Source: Roseimaritima multifibrata (GTDB taxonomy: Bacteria > Planctomycetota > Planctomycetia > Pirellulales > Pirellulaceae). Taken from it: a stretch of DNA of 64,000 nucleotides. This document shows positions 17,194-26,194 of the stretch, in pieces (the stretch's first letter is position 1; every line of letters starts with the position of its first letter). The stretch lies in NCBI RefSeq assembly GCF_007741495.1, contig NZ_CP036262.1, positions 5,642,001 through 5,706,000 of the forward strand, written 5' to 3'. The position numbers were made by a program, and so were the translations under genes. The notes below the pieces were generated by a model. That model saw nothing but the letters and a program-made list of their open reading frames with translations. It was not told the DNA's origin and made no database searches.

Positions 17194-18810
17194 GTGACCA
17201 CACCCGCAGACAAATGGGCCGACCTAACGCCTGCAGATTTGGTACGCACCGTCCGAAGCCGCCTGCCATCGGTTTTGCTGACCGCTTTTGTCGTGACCTG
17301 CTTGGTCGCGCTCGCTTTGTTGGCAATGCCCAACCGGTATAGCAGCGAGGGAATGCTGTTTGTGCGATTGGGTCGTGGTTCGGTATCCCTGGACCCCACG
17401 TCGACCACAACCGCGACCGTATCCCTTCAAGAAAGCCGACGTGCTGAAGTGGCAAGCGTCCGCGAGATGCTGGACAGTCGAATCATCGCCGAACGTGTTG
17501 TCGACGCGATTGGCCCCGACGAATTCTTGAAACCGCGAACACGCATCTCAAAGTCGATCAAAAACCTGCTGACGTTTCTTCCCTCGCGCGAACTTTCAAG
17601 CTATGGCGAAATGAGTGGCGAAGCATACGAAAAGGCGATTGAGCGGGAAGAAGCGATTGCAAAACTTCAAAGCCAAACGTCGGTTTCGATCCCTGACAAT
17701 TCATATAACGTTGTCATCCGAGTGGAATTGGACGATCCGTTTTTGGCCCGTGACGCCGTCGAACATGCTTTGGACATCTATCACCAAGATCACATCCAAG
17801 CTCACAGCGTCAGCGGCTCCCTCGATTTTTTTGAACAACAGTGCGCCGAATCGTTGCAGGCTTCCCTCGCCGCCCAGCGAAACTTGCGCGATGCGAAGAA
17901 CCGTATGCAAATCCTCTCCTCGGACTCGCAGGAACGAACGCTGCAGGAACGGATTGCAAAACTAGAACTTGCCTACGATGAAACGACTGCCGAACTGAGT
18001 CGCGTCACGGCTGAAAAAAATGGCTTGATTGCCCAACGCGATCTATTGGAAGAGTGGATTCCGACAGAAAAAACCAGTGGTGTCGCAAACCAAGCAGGCG
18101 ACGGTATGCGTGAAGCTTTATACGACCTTGAAATCCAAGAACGAGAAGCCCTATCGCGTCTGAACCCTAGCCATCCCAAATACAAAGCAATGCAGAAACA
18201 GGTTGTGAAATCAGCCGAAATTGTCCAAGGCCAAAAAGAAGACCGCCCCTTAACGGTCGAATCCTTGAATCCAATTCGTCTGACACTCGCCTCCAGCGTG
18301 ATGTCCAATGAAGGGGTCATCGCCGGCCTAAAAGCAAAATTGGTATCGATCGAAAACAATTTAGAAACATCACAGGAAGCGCTTGCGAAACTAAACAACG
18401 ACGCGGTCGAACTAAGCGAATTGACTTGGATCGCTAACATTGCCGAAGCCAATCACCTGAAACATTCGACCAGCCTAGAAGAGGCCCGCATGTTGGCGGC
18501 TTTGGATCAAAACGGAATGAGCGACCTATCGGTTGTTCAACCCGCTTCCTTGATGCTGAAAAAGACCGGCCCACAACGCTCCATGTTACTGCTGATCGGC
18601 GGTGTATTGGGGCTGTGCCTGGGAACCTTGCAAGCGTTGATCCGCACGCCGCCAGCGCCTCCGGCCCCTTCGCTGGGAAACCCCAAACAAGACAATCAAC
18701 ATCATGATCCTTCCCCTCCTGAAACCACGGTCTCCGCAGAGACACCACTGGACGGCGAAGAAAACGCAACAACGCCAGATGAATTAGCAGCCAGTCCGCT
18801 ACCGCGTTAG
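17194..18810 (+). CDS. Exopolysaccharide chain-length determinant (Wzz/GumC-like)
   Basis: About 538 aa from GTG 17194, which has GGAG six bases upstream; the open frame reaches 17125 from a TTG, but the added residues look non-coding. Two transmembrane helices (about 27-46 and 463-482) bracket a long periplasmic part with a Wzz-like start (NRYSSEGMLFV) and an extended coiled coil (about 200-430). This is the polysaccharide co-polymerase arrangement that sets polymer length or supports export. There is no C-terminal tyrosine kinase domain, only a proline-rich acidic tail, so a kinase, if used, is encoded elsewhere. It is first in a plus-strand polysaccharide locus continuing to about 24.3 kb. 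Confidence 0.85.
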   Translation: MTTPADKWADLTPADLVRTVRSRLPSVLLTAFVVTCLVALALLAMPNRYSSEGMLFVRLGRGSVSLDPTSTTTATVSLQESRRAEVASVREMLDSRIIAERVVDAIGPDEFLKPRTRISKSIKNLLTFLPSRELSSYGEMSGEAYEKAIEREEAIAKLQSQTSVSIPDNSYNVVIRVELDDPFLARDAVEHALDIYHQDHIQAHSVSGSLDFFEQQCAESLQASLAAQRNLRDAKNRMQILSSDSQERTLQERIAKLELAYDETTAELSRVTAEKNGLIAQRDLLEEWIPTEKTSGVANQAGDGMREALYDLEIQEREALSRLNPSHPKYKAMQKQVVKSAEIVQGQKEDRPLTVESLNPIRLTLASSVMSNEGVIAGLKAKLVSIENNLETSQEALAKLNNDAVELSELTWIANIAEANHLKHSTSLEEARMLAALDQNGMSDLSVVQPASLMLKKTGPQRSMLLLIGGVLGLCLGTLQALIRTPPAPPAPSLGNPKQDNQHHDPSPPETTVSAETPLDGEENATTPDELAASPLPR

Positions 18811-18874
18811 TCACGAAAAACGTAAGCAACAATCACCATTGATAATGCACCATTGATAGAAAACGACATCGGTT

Positions 18875-20008
18875 ATGAGTCTCTTACTGGATCAAATTAG
18901 CAGTCGCTGGCGGGGAGCTTCCTCCTGCCATCGGTCGCTGCTAACTCGCCGGCAACTAGAAAGAGAACTCACGCGTGAACGGATGCGAACCGCACGTCAC
19001 CAATCCCCTTTCTGCTTGTTGACAATCGAACTCCTGAAACCGACCTGCTCGAAGAAAAATCTACGATCAGCCGCAAAACTATTGTTTCGCTCGGTTCGCA
19101 AAACCGACCTCAAAGGTGAACTGGCTCCACGTACGCTGGGCGTGCTGTTAGTCGACACCTCCGAAATGGGCGGGCGCATCGCGATCGACCGCCTGCGGAC
19201 GCTGTTCTTAAATGCAGGACTAAATATCAAAGTGGGTCTGCAAGTCTTTGACCCTTCCGGTTTCCAGCGCTACGACCAACCATCCACTCCCCAAAAACCT
19301 CCTGCAAACCATCTACCGGGCTCTTCGGATTCCTTGAACGACAAGGATAAAAACGGAGACAACCACGATCACCAGCCACCTGAACCGGTCACCGCCTTCA
19401 CAACCTCCACCAACCGCGCGACGAAGAGAGCCTTCGACATTGCCGGAGCAAGCTGTGGGTTGCTGCTTGCCGCGCCTCTGATTGCGGGGATGGCCCTTTC
19501 GATACGATTAACCAGCAAGGGTCCAGCCTTCTTTCGACAATTACGAGAAGGACAAAACGGCAAACCGTTCACGATCTATAAAATGCGTACGATGGTCGTT
19601 AACGCGGAATCCCAACAGCCTTTTTTAGAATCTCAAAACGACCGTAACGGCCCGGCCTTCAAGATGGCCAATGACCCGCGGGTCACACCGCTGGGCGACA
19701 TCCTGCGCCGCTTGTGCTTGGATGAACTTCCTCAATTGTGGAATGTTCTCCGCGGCGACATGTCGCTGGTGGGGCCGCGGCCACTACCATTATCCGAAAG
19801 CCGTGCATGCACTCCCTGGCAGCGGCGACGACTTGATATTCGCCCGGGGCTGACCGGTGTCTGGCAGGTTAATAAACGTCAGGCCAAGAACTTTGATGAA
19901 TGGATGCGTTTGGATTTAGGCTACGTCGACAATCGCTCCATGATCAAGGATGTAACCTTGTTGGCCAAAACGGTAACCGTACCGTTATCCGGCCGAGGCA
20001 GCGAATAG
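18875..20008 (+). CDS. Polyprenyl-phosphate sugar-phosphate transferase with GGDEF-like N-terminus
   Basis: 377 aa. The C-terminal part (from about 182) is a bacterial sugar transferase of the WcaJ/WbaP type: RATKRAFDIAGA, a hydrophobic helix, FRQLREGQNGKPFTIYKMRTM, DELPQLWNVLRGDMSLVGPRP and RPGLTGVWQVN. It would load the first sugar-phosphate onto undecaprenyl phosphate and start repeat-unit assembly. The N-terminal 130 residues (RRQLERELTRERMRTARHQ, FCLLTIEL, RKTDLKGELAPRTLGVLLVDT) follow a diguanylate-cyclase-like fold pattern with the GGDEF motif lost, joined by a low-complexity linker. It is probably a regulatory module, not an active cyclase. The flippase gene begins one base after the stop. 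Confidence 0.9.
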   Translation: MSLLLDQISSRWRGASSCHRSLLTRRQLERELTRERMRTARHQSPFCLLTIELLKPTCSKKNLRSAAKLLFRSVRKTDLKGELAPRTLGVLLVDTSEMGGRIAIDRLRTLFLNAGLNIKVGLQVFDPSGFQRYDQPSTPQKPPANHLPGSSDSLNDKDKNGDNHDHQPPEPVTAFTTSTNRATKRAFDIAGASCGLLLAAPLIAGMALSIRLTSKGPAFFRQLREGQNGKPFTIYKMRTMVVNAESQQPFLESQNDRNGPAFKMANDPRVTPLGDILRRLCLDELPQLWNVLRGDMSLVGPRPLPLSESRACTPWQRRRLDIRPGLTGVWQVNKRQAKNFDEWMRLDLGYVDNRSMIKDVTLLAKTVTVPLSGRGSE

Positions 20009-20009
20009 T

Positions 20010-21314
20010 TTGTCCGGTACGTCGGACCTGTCTTCAACCTCTTCGGTTGCCCCGATCCGGTGGCAACAGCGGGTTGCCGGTTGGGCATCGGTAGGCGGAA
20101 CCTTTTCAGCAACGTTTGCTACCTTTGGCTGTTTTGCAGTGCAAGGAATTGTCCTTGCCAGAATGTTGGGGCCGGAAGGTCGCGGGGCATTCGCCGCCAC
20201 CATCGCCTATCCACAGATGCTTCTGTACCTAGGGTTACTGGGCGCAGCCGATCTGTACGCTCGTGAAGCGGCTCGCCAACCGGACGAGGATGCAGCGCTG
20301 CGAAGGTCCGCCCTTCTGTTTGGTTCACTAACGGGAATCGGCACGATGGCTGTCTGCATCGTTTTGACGGTATGCAGCATGCCGACCGAAAAACGGGATC
20401 TGATTCCGTTGGCGATCCTGCTTGCCATGACGCTGCCGCTGCAACACATTCGTCTTGCAGTGCAAGCCATCGATCACGGGGCAGGGCGGTTCAACCGCTA
20501 CAACGTCTCTCGAATCATCGGCGCAGCAACTCCACCACTGGCACTGGGAATCGCTTGGCTACTAGGAGCTCATTCGGTGACCACCGCCGTTCTTGTCTAC
20601 GCGTTGGCGATGCTGCTTACCGCTGGCTTGGTTCAGTGGGGGATGACCCAGCCTTGGCGAGGGCCTGTCACCCCCAGCCCACGCAAAGCGGCACGGCTGG
20701 GCAAAGGGTACGCAGCCTCACAAGTCGCCACCGAAGTCCTTGACCGAGCCGACCTAGGGCTGGTGCTTTGGCTGGGAACGCTGGTCGAACAAGGCTTTTA
20801 CGCATCGGCCGTCCCGATCGCAGGAACGTTAGCCATTTTCCCCATGGTCGTGGCAACCTACGTTTTCCAGCGTGGTGCAGCGGGCACCAAAATCCTCAGT
20901 CGGGGAAAAATTGCCGCGACCCTTGGCGGGCTGACGGCTGTCCAAATCTGCAGCGGTTTGATTTTGGCGGGCCTATTGCCATTCCTAGTGCCACTACTGC
21001 TTGGGGAAAGATTTACTGCAGCGATCCCTTTCGCATTATGGCTGATTCCAGCAGCGGCGATTCGCGGAATCGCGATTGCTGGCGACGGGTATCTCCGCGG
21101 ACGCAGCATCGCGCGTCCTGGGATTTTCGCTCGCATCATTGCACTATTGCTACTGATCGTGGTGACCGCATCCCTTTATTCAAGCCAAGGTATTTTTGCG
21201 ATCCCGATCGGTTTGGCCGTCGCTCAAGTCGCCGCTGCAGGGATTATTTTTGGGGCGATGATTCAAAACTCGGCGACCGAGCCAGCCACTGCCTGGGGGG
21301 CGTCCGATGCCTAG
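20010..21314 (+). CDS. Polysaccharide flippase (Wzx/MVF-like)
   Basis: About 434 aa with some twelve hydrophobic helices. The N-terminal signature of oligosaccharide flippases is visible (FSATFATFGCFAVQGIVLARMLGPEGRGAFAA has the usual form, split here only for reading). It should flip lipid-linked repeat units across the inner membrane. The start is uncertain: TTG 20010 follows the previous stop by one base and I see no better in-frame ATG before the first helix. The gene overlaps the next one by eight bases, supporting one transcript. Confidence 0.85.
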   Translation: MSGTSDLSSTSSVAPIRWQQRVAGWASVGGTFSATFATFGCFAVQGIVLARMLGPEGRGAFAATIAYPQMLLYLGLLGAADLYAREAARQPDEDAALRRSALLFGSLTGIGTMAVCIVLTVCSMPTEKRDLIPLAILLAMTLPLQHIRLAVQAIDHGAGRFNRYNVSRIIGAATPPLALGIAWLLGAHSVTTAVLVYALAMLLTAGLVQWGMTQPWRGPVTPSPRKAARLGKGYAASQVATEVLDRADLGLVLWLGTLVEQGFYASAVPIAGTLAIFPMVVATYVFQRGAAGTKILSRGKIAATLGGLTAVQICSGLILAGLLPFLVPLLLGERFTAAIPFALWLIPAAAIRGIAIAGDGYLRGRSIARPGIFARIIALLLLIVVTASLYSSQGIFAIPIGLAVAQVAAAGIIFGAMIQNSATEPATAWGASDA

Positions 21315-22524
21315 TTCCCCCGATTCCGCGACGGCACCTTTCGCACAACCGCTTCCCCTGCGAGTCGTCCTGCTGACCCATTACATCCCGCTTTATCAAG
21401 TGCGAGTCTTCCAAGAGATCGCTCGTCAAGTCCGTGATTTCCAGATCCTGCTTTCCACCCCATTGGAACCGAACCGCGACTTCGAACCGGACTGGGGAGG
21501 ACTGGACGTCCAGGTGCAAAAGAACCTGACGTTCCGACGTCGCTGGAAAGACCGCAACCGTGGTTTCCAAGATCAGCTGTACGTTCATTTCCCCTACGAC
21601 ACGCTCGGCCAACTGAAACGACTGCAGCCGGACGTCATCCTGTCGCTAGAGCTGGGCGCGCGTTCGATTGCGGCGGCAACCTATCGAAGCCTTCACAAAA
21701 ATTCGCGGCTTGTGCTGTGCACCTATATGAGCGAGCACACCGAACAACATCGCGGATCGATGCGACGTGCGATCCGCCGTCCCCTGCTTAAGCGGGCCGA
21801 TGCGGTGACCTACAACGGTCCCAGCTGCCATGACTACCTGACCGACCAAGGGGTGCCCGAATCCAAGCTTCACCCGCTCCCTTACGCCGCGGATGATCGC
21901 ACGGTTTACACAGGCCCGGTCGAACGAGACGAAAATCAGGTAAGGTCTGAATTCATATCCGTCGGACAGTTAAGCGAACGCAAAGGGGTCCTACCTCTGG
22001 TGCAGCAACTGGTTCGATACGCCGCCGCCCATCCTCAGCGTCCCCTCACATTGAATCTTGCCGGGGAAGGGCCACTGAGAGAAACACTCGCAGCGGTTTC
22101 CAGACCAGCCAATTTCCAACTGAATCTATTAGGCAATCTCGCCCCCAAAAAACTGGGGAAACTGTTTGCAACCCAAGGTGCCGCAATCCTTCCGACGCTT
22201 GCCGATGAGTGGTTGCTAGTCGTCAATGAAGCGTTGCAAGCGGGTTTACCGCTGATTGCTAGTCGATACGCCCAAGCAACGACCAGTCTTGTGCGGCAGG
22301 ACGTGAACGGCTGGCAATACGATCCACTGCAACAGGACAGTCTATTTACCGCACTAGACACCTACTTTGAAACCCCGGCAGCCAAGATGGCTTCGATGCG
22401 AATCGAAGCTCGTCAAAGCGTTGCCGAACGGACTCCGGCCTGGGCAGCCCAAGGCGCCGTCGCAGCCATCGCAGCGGTGTCCGCGTCCCTCCCATCGCAG
22501 AACATCTTGAAGGCAACTGAATGA
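21307..22524 (+). CDS. Family 4-like glycosyltransferase
   Basis: 405 aa with a GT-B layout: an N-terminal domain starting LRVVLLTHYIPLYQVRVFQEI, and a C-terminal Rossmann domain with FISVGQLSERKGV, LNLAGEGPLRETL, and the donor-binding segment PTLADEWLLVVNEALQAGLPLIAS, as in GT4 enzymes (the E-x7-E pattern is partly kept). It should add a sugar to the growing lipid-linked unit in the cytoplasm. It overlaps the flippase gene by eight bases and shares an ATGA junction with the deacetylase gene, so it is tightly embedded in the operon. Sugar specificity cannot be read from sequence. Confidence 0.87.
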   Translation: MPSSPDSATAPFAQPLPLRVVLLTHYIPLYQVRVFQEIARQVRDFQILLSTPLEPNRDFEPDWGGLDVQVQKNLTFRRRWKDRNRGFQDQLYVHFPYDTLGQLKRLQPDVILSLELGARSIAAATYRSLHKNSRLVLCTYMSEHTEQHRGSMRRAIRRPLLKRADAVTYNGPSCHDYLTDQGVPESKLHPLPYAADDRTVYTGPVERDENQVRSEFISVGQLSERKGVLPLVQQLVRYAAAHPQRPLTLNLAGEGPLRETLAAVSRPANFQLNLLGNLAPKKLGKLFATQGAAILPTLADEWLLVVNEALQAGLPLIASRYAQATTSLVRQDVNGWQYDPLQQDSLFTALDTYFETPAAKMASMRIEARQSVAERTPAWAAQGAVAAIAAVSASLPSQNILKATE

Positions 22525-23465
22525 GTCGTTTAATCGCCAGTTTATCTCTCGACCTGGACAACCAGTGGGCCTACCTGCGGGCCGCTGGCAGGGACCACTG
22601 GGAGACATCCGACAGTTACTTCCCTCAAGTGATTCCGCGGATCGTGCAGACGTTGCAAGAATTAAATTTGCCCTTAACCACCTTTCTGGTAGGGCGTGAC
22701 TTGGTTCACCCCGATCGTTGCGAATCGATTTCCCAGCTAACCGAACTGTCGGAGTGGGAATTTGCCAATCACTCATTCAATCATGAACCGTGGCTGCACA
22801 CGTTGGCGGAATCCGAAATCGCCGCCGAAATCGACGAGACAAGTGAAGCGATCAAGCAGAACTGGGGAACGGCTCCGGTTGGTTTTCGCGGCCCTGGATT
22901 CAGCTGCCCGCCGGCAGTACTGGGGATCTTAGCCGAGCGCGGATTCCGCTACGACGCATCGGTTTTCCCAACATCGATGGCTCCGGTTGCTCGAGCCTAT
23001 TACATGATGAAAACGGGGCTTCGCGGAGCCGACCGCGACCGTGCGTCACAGCTGTACGGCGGCTGGAAAGCGATGCGGCAACCGAACCGGCCCTTCCAAC
23101 GAACCATCAACGCGACAAATTTGTGGGAGATCCCGGTGACCGTCATGCCGGGATCCCGAACTCCGATTCATTTCAGTTACCTAACCTACCTAGCCAGTTT
23201 TTCAAAGCTTGCTGCGAAACAGTACTTTCGGACGACCTTGCGTTTATGCCAAATGAGTGGCACCTCTCCATCGCTTCTACTCCATCCACCCGATTTCATG
23301 GGCGCTGAAGATGCGGGTGAGATGTCCTTCTTTCCCGCGATGAAAATGCGCCGCGAATCAAAGCTGGGAATCTTGCGATGGGCGTTAGGGAAACTGGCTA
23401 ATCAATTTGATGTCCGCACCCTTCGGTCTCAAGTCGATTCACTGGACGGGGGCCACAAAGAATGA
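22521..23465 (+). CDS. Polysaccharide deacetylase family protein (NodB-like)
   Basis: 314 aa. NodB-fold motifs are present: LSLDLDNQW with the catalytic/metal aspartates, NHSFNH (metal-binding H-x3-H), GFRGPGFSCPP, and RGFRYDASVFP. It has no signal peptide, so it probably acts in the cytoplasm on a nucleotide- or lipid-linked sugar, or it is a lineage of PuuE/DAC-like enzymes. It would remove N-acetyl or O-acetyl groups during repeat-unit synthesis. ATGA overlaps join it to both neighbours (start at 22521 within the previous stop, end overlapping the next start at 23462). Confidence 0.88.
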   Translation: MSRLIASLSLDLDNQWAYLRAAGRDHWETSDSYFPQVIPRIVQTLQELNLPLTTFLVGRDLVHPDRCESISQLTELSEWEFANHSFNHEPWLHTLAESEIAAEIDETSEAIKQNWGTAPVGFRGPGFSCPPAVLGILAERGFRYDASVFPTSMAPVARAYYMMKTGLRGADRDRASQLYGGWKAMRQPNRPFQRTINATNLWEIPVTVMPGSRTPIHFSYLTYLASFSKLAAKQYFRTTLRLCQMSGTSPSLLLHPPDFMGAEDAGEMSFFPAMKMRRESKLGILRWALGKLANQFDVRTLRSQVDSLDGGHKE

Positions 23466-24268
23466 TTGATTTAGGAAAACAGAACATCCTTGGGATTGGC
23501 GTTAACGGCATCGACTACGAAGGGGCGGTGACTCGCATCCTTTCCGCCGCCAAACAGAAACAGCCACTTTCGGTAACCGCGCTCGCCGTTCACGGAGTGA
23601 TGACAGGCGTCCTGGACGCGGAGCATCACTACCGGTTGAATCAATTCGATATTGTTTGCCCTGACGGGCAACCGGTTCGCTGGGCCCTAAACCGACTGGC
23701 TGGCTGTCAACTTCCCGACCGCGTCTACGGCCCTGAACTGACACTGCGGATATGCCAGGCCGCTGCCGACCAAGGGGTTTCCATCTTTCTGTTCGGGACC
23801 ACCGACGCAATGTTGGCAACCTTGCAAAGCAAACTGAAAGAGCAGTTCCCAAACCTGAAAATTGCGGGTGCAAAGGCTTCAGCCTTCCGGCAACTACAGC
23901 CCGCCGAACGCGATGCGTTAGTGGAACAGATCCGATCAAGCGGCGCTGAAATCTGCTTTGTGGGACTCGGCTGCCCACGGCAAGAAGTCTTCGCGTACGA
24001 GATGCGAGACCGCCTGGGGATGCCACTGATCGCTGTTGGAGCGGCATTCGCTTTCCACGCTGGCGACCTAGAACAAGCCCCCCCCTGGATGCAACGCCAT
24101 GGGCTTGAATGGTTTTACCGCCTAACGCGTGAACCGAAACGACTTTGGCGGCGGTACCTGTATCTGAATCCGTTATATTTAACCTTGTTCGGATTACAAA
24201 AAACAGGACTGTATCGAAGACAAATAGAGCAGGGCAGACTCCCTGCGAACGAACAGTTATTCGGTTAG
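23462..24268 (+). CDS. WecB/TagA/CpsF family glycosyltransferase
   Basis: 268 aa, the family's normal size. Diagnostic segments are the region CPDGQPVRWALN, YGPELTLRIC, FLFGTTDAML, GLGCPRQEVFAYE and AVGAAFAFHAGDLEQAPPWMQ, the last being the most conserved block. These enzymes (GT26) add an N-acetylmannosamine, mannosaminuronic acid or similar residue to an undecaprenyl-linked acceptor at the membrane face. It fits a late repeat-unit step after the sugar-phosphate transferase. ATGA coupling joins it to the deacetylase gene; the esterase gene follows after 15 bases. Confidence 0.93.
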   Translation: MIDLGKQNILGIGVNGIDYEGAVTRILSAAKQKQPLSVTALAVHGVMTGVLDAEHHYRLNQFDIVCPDGQPVRWALNRLAGCQLPDRVYGPELTLRICQAAADQGVSIFLFGTTDAMLATLQSKLKEQFPNLKIAGAKASAFRQLQPAERDALVEQIRSSGAEICFVGLGCPRQEVFAYEMRDRLGMPLIAVGAAFAFHAGDLEQAPPWMQRHGLEWFYRLTREPKRLWRRYLYLNPLYLTLFGLQKTGLYRRQIEQGRLPANEQLFG

Positions 24269-24283
24269 CACGGATTTTTTACA

Positions 24284-25225
24284 ATGACTGCCACAGGACG
24301 GCCACACCTGGCCCACGCAAAAGCCTCCGCCACGATCGTTCGCTCACTTGCGACCGCACTGATCGCCCTTCTTTTCGTTCAGGGCCTTCCCGTCTCCAAT
24401 GCGGTTGCCGCTGTCCAAGTCGTTCGAGACCTAACCTTTTCCAAGGCGGACACGACCGACCTGAAATGCGATCTCTACCTGCCCGACAGCACAGGCACAG
24501 CGGAGGAACCAGCGCCTACACCGGTGGTCGTTGTGATTCATGGTGGTGCATGGCGATCGGGAAGCAAATGGTTGATCGGCAGCTACGGACGAACGCTGGC
24601 GAACAACGGAATCGCCGCGGTCGTGATCAATTACCGGCTTGCTCCTCAGTACCCGTTTCCAGCTCAGGTCGACGATTCTCGCGACGCCTTGGTTTGGATT
24701 GCGAAGCACGCCAAGGAGTATCACTTTGACACCAAACGGATCGGAGTCATGGGATATTCTGCGGGCGGCCACTTAGCATGCATGTTAGGAACGCTGGCAA
24801 ATGAAGACCAGAAAACACGCTTAGCGACTTCGAATTGGGATGCTAAAGATCCACGCTGGCAGGAATTGCCGAGCATTGCGGCGGTTGTCGCAGGTGGAGC
24901 CCCTTGCGATTTTCGAAACCTACCCGAGGACAACACCCTGCTGGCCTACTTCCTTGGCGGTTCGCGTCGCGAATTCCCTGCCGCCTATGAAGCCGCCTCG
25001 CCGGCGGTCCATGCTTCTAAGGGAGATCCCCCCACGCTTTTTATCCACGGCAGCACCGACTTGATTGTGCCGATTGCCTCCGCACAAAGCTTACATCAAG
25101 CCTTCCAAAAAGTTGGCGTCCCCAGCGAATTCCTAACGATTGAGGGGAGCGGGCATATCCAAACGTTTATGGATGCACAGACATCTAAAGCGGCGACCGA
25201 TTTCTTCAAGAAACATCTGCTGTAG
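24284..25225 (+). CDS. Exported alpha/beta hydrolase (acetyl-esterase/BD-FAE-like)
   Basis: 313 aa with an N-terminal signal peptide (ATALIALLFVQGLPVSNAVAA). The alpha/beta-hydrolase triad is readable: oxyanion motif HGGAW, nucleophile elbow GYSAGGH, acid in HGSTDLIVP and histidine in GSGHIQTF. The sequence pattern (LKCDLYLPDS, VVINYRLAPQYPFPAQVDD) fits the carbohydrate-esterase-like BD-FAE/Aes group. It lies 15 bases after the WecB-type gene at the end of the polysaccharide locus, so deacylation of that polysaccharide is an attractive idea; scavenging of sulfated or acetylated algal sugars is also plausible in this phylum. Confidence 0.87.
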   Translation: MTATGRPHLAHAKASATIVRSLATALIALLFVQGLPVSNAVAAVQVVRDLTFSKADTTDLKCDLYLPDSTGTAEEPAPTPVVVVIHGGAWRSGSKWLIGSYGRTLANNGIAAVVINYRLAPQYPFPAQVDDSRDALVWIAKHAKEYHFDTKRIGVMGYSAGGHLACMLGTLANEDQKTRLATSNWDAKDPRWQELPSIAAVVAGGAPCDFRNLPEDNTLLAYFLGGSRREFPAAYEAASPAVHASKGDPPTLFIHGSTDLIVPIASAQSLHQAFQKVGVPSEFLTIEGSGHIQTFMDAQTSKAATDFFKKHLL

Positions 25226-25264
25226 CGGCTGGCAATGCGTTTTCCCATGCCACCAAGCCTTCGA

Positions 25265-26176
25265 TTATCCGTCGCAGGAAATCTCTGCGTCTAGCGGGAA
25301 ACCTCGTTTCGCTCGCCAACCGCCCCCTTTCTGACAAAGCAAGGCACGCAGTCGCTGATTTTCGTCGATCGCTGCGATTTCTTCATCCGCTTCGGAAAAG
25401 AGTGGCGACGGATCCAAAGAAAGGATCTGACCTTGTTCAATCCGAAGCAATTCATCATCCCGCAAACAAACGTGAGGCATCGTCGGCAAACCAAGCAGTG
25501 GAGACTGCAACATCCCCTCCACGTCGCCTTCACGAATTTCATCCAACGTGTGAGCTTGCTCGACACGGAAATCTCCGATCGCAGTCCGCCGCAGCGAAGT
25601 CATGACGGCGACCGTTCCGCATGCGGCAGCCAAATCGACGCCCAGACTGCGGATATACGTTCCGGATCCACAAACGATTCGAAGGTGCAAATCCGGATAT
25701 TCATAGCGAAGAATTTCGATCGTATCGATCCGCACTTTGCGCGGCTTCATTTTGACATCCTGGCCCTGGCGAGCCAAGCGATAAGCCCTCTGCCCATCGA
25801 TTTTGATCGCCGAATGGGCCGGCGGAACCTGTTCGATATCGCCGAGAAATTGGTCCCTCGCCACTTCGACCTGTTCAAGCGTGGGGATCGGCGCATTTTC
25901 CATCGGCTCAGGCGTCAATTCTAAATCGCCCGATGCGGTCTGAACGCCAAACCGAAAGACTCCGCAGTATTCCTTGGGCAGTTCTTGCAGGTAAGACGTC
26001 AACCGAACCGCTTGGCCGACGGGGACCAACAGCACACCGGTCGCCAGAGGATCTAACGTCCCCGCATGCCCAGCCTTGCAGGGCCGCACCTGACGGTGGA
26101 CCGCATTGACCACCGAACGTGATGTAATGCCTAACGGTTTATCACAATTCAAAATACCAAACATCGACGGCTTCAA
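25265..26176 (-). CDS. truB: tRNA pseudouridine(55) synthase
   Basis: 303 aa. It isomerises U55 in the T-loop of tRNAs. The N-terminal hallmark GILNCDKPLGITS, the catalytic block KAGHAGTLDPLATGVLL (Asp in GTLDP), the YRLARQGQ segment and GTYIRSLGVDLA are all present. The C-terminus continues about 70 residues past the catalytic domain (PTMPHVCLRDDELLRIEQGQ), as in bacterial TruB with a PUA-like tail. It faces the esterase gene convergently across about 40 bases. It lies 18 bases after the ABC permease gene on the same strand, so may be read from that transcript. Confidence 0.96.
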   Translation of the reverse strand: MKPSMFGILNCDKPLGITSRSVVNAVHRQVRPCKAGHAGTLDPLATGVLLVPVGQAVRLTSYLQELPKEYCGVFRFGVQTASGDLELTPEPMENAPIPTLEQVEVARDQFLGDIEQVPPAHSAIKIDGQRAYRLARQGQDVKMKPRKVRIDTIEILRYEYPDLHLRIVCGSGTYIRSLGVDLAAACGTVAVMTSLRRTAIGDFRVEQAHTLDEIREGDVEGMLQSPLLGLPTMPHVCLRDDELLRIEQGQILSLDPSPLFSEADEEIAAIDENQRLRALLCQKGGGWRAKRGFPLDAEISCDG

Positions 26177-26194
26177 AATACGAGTAACGCACCG

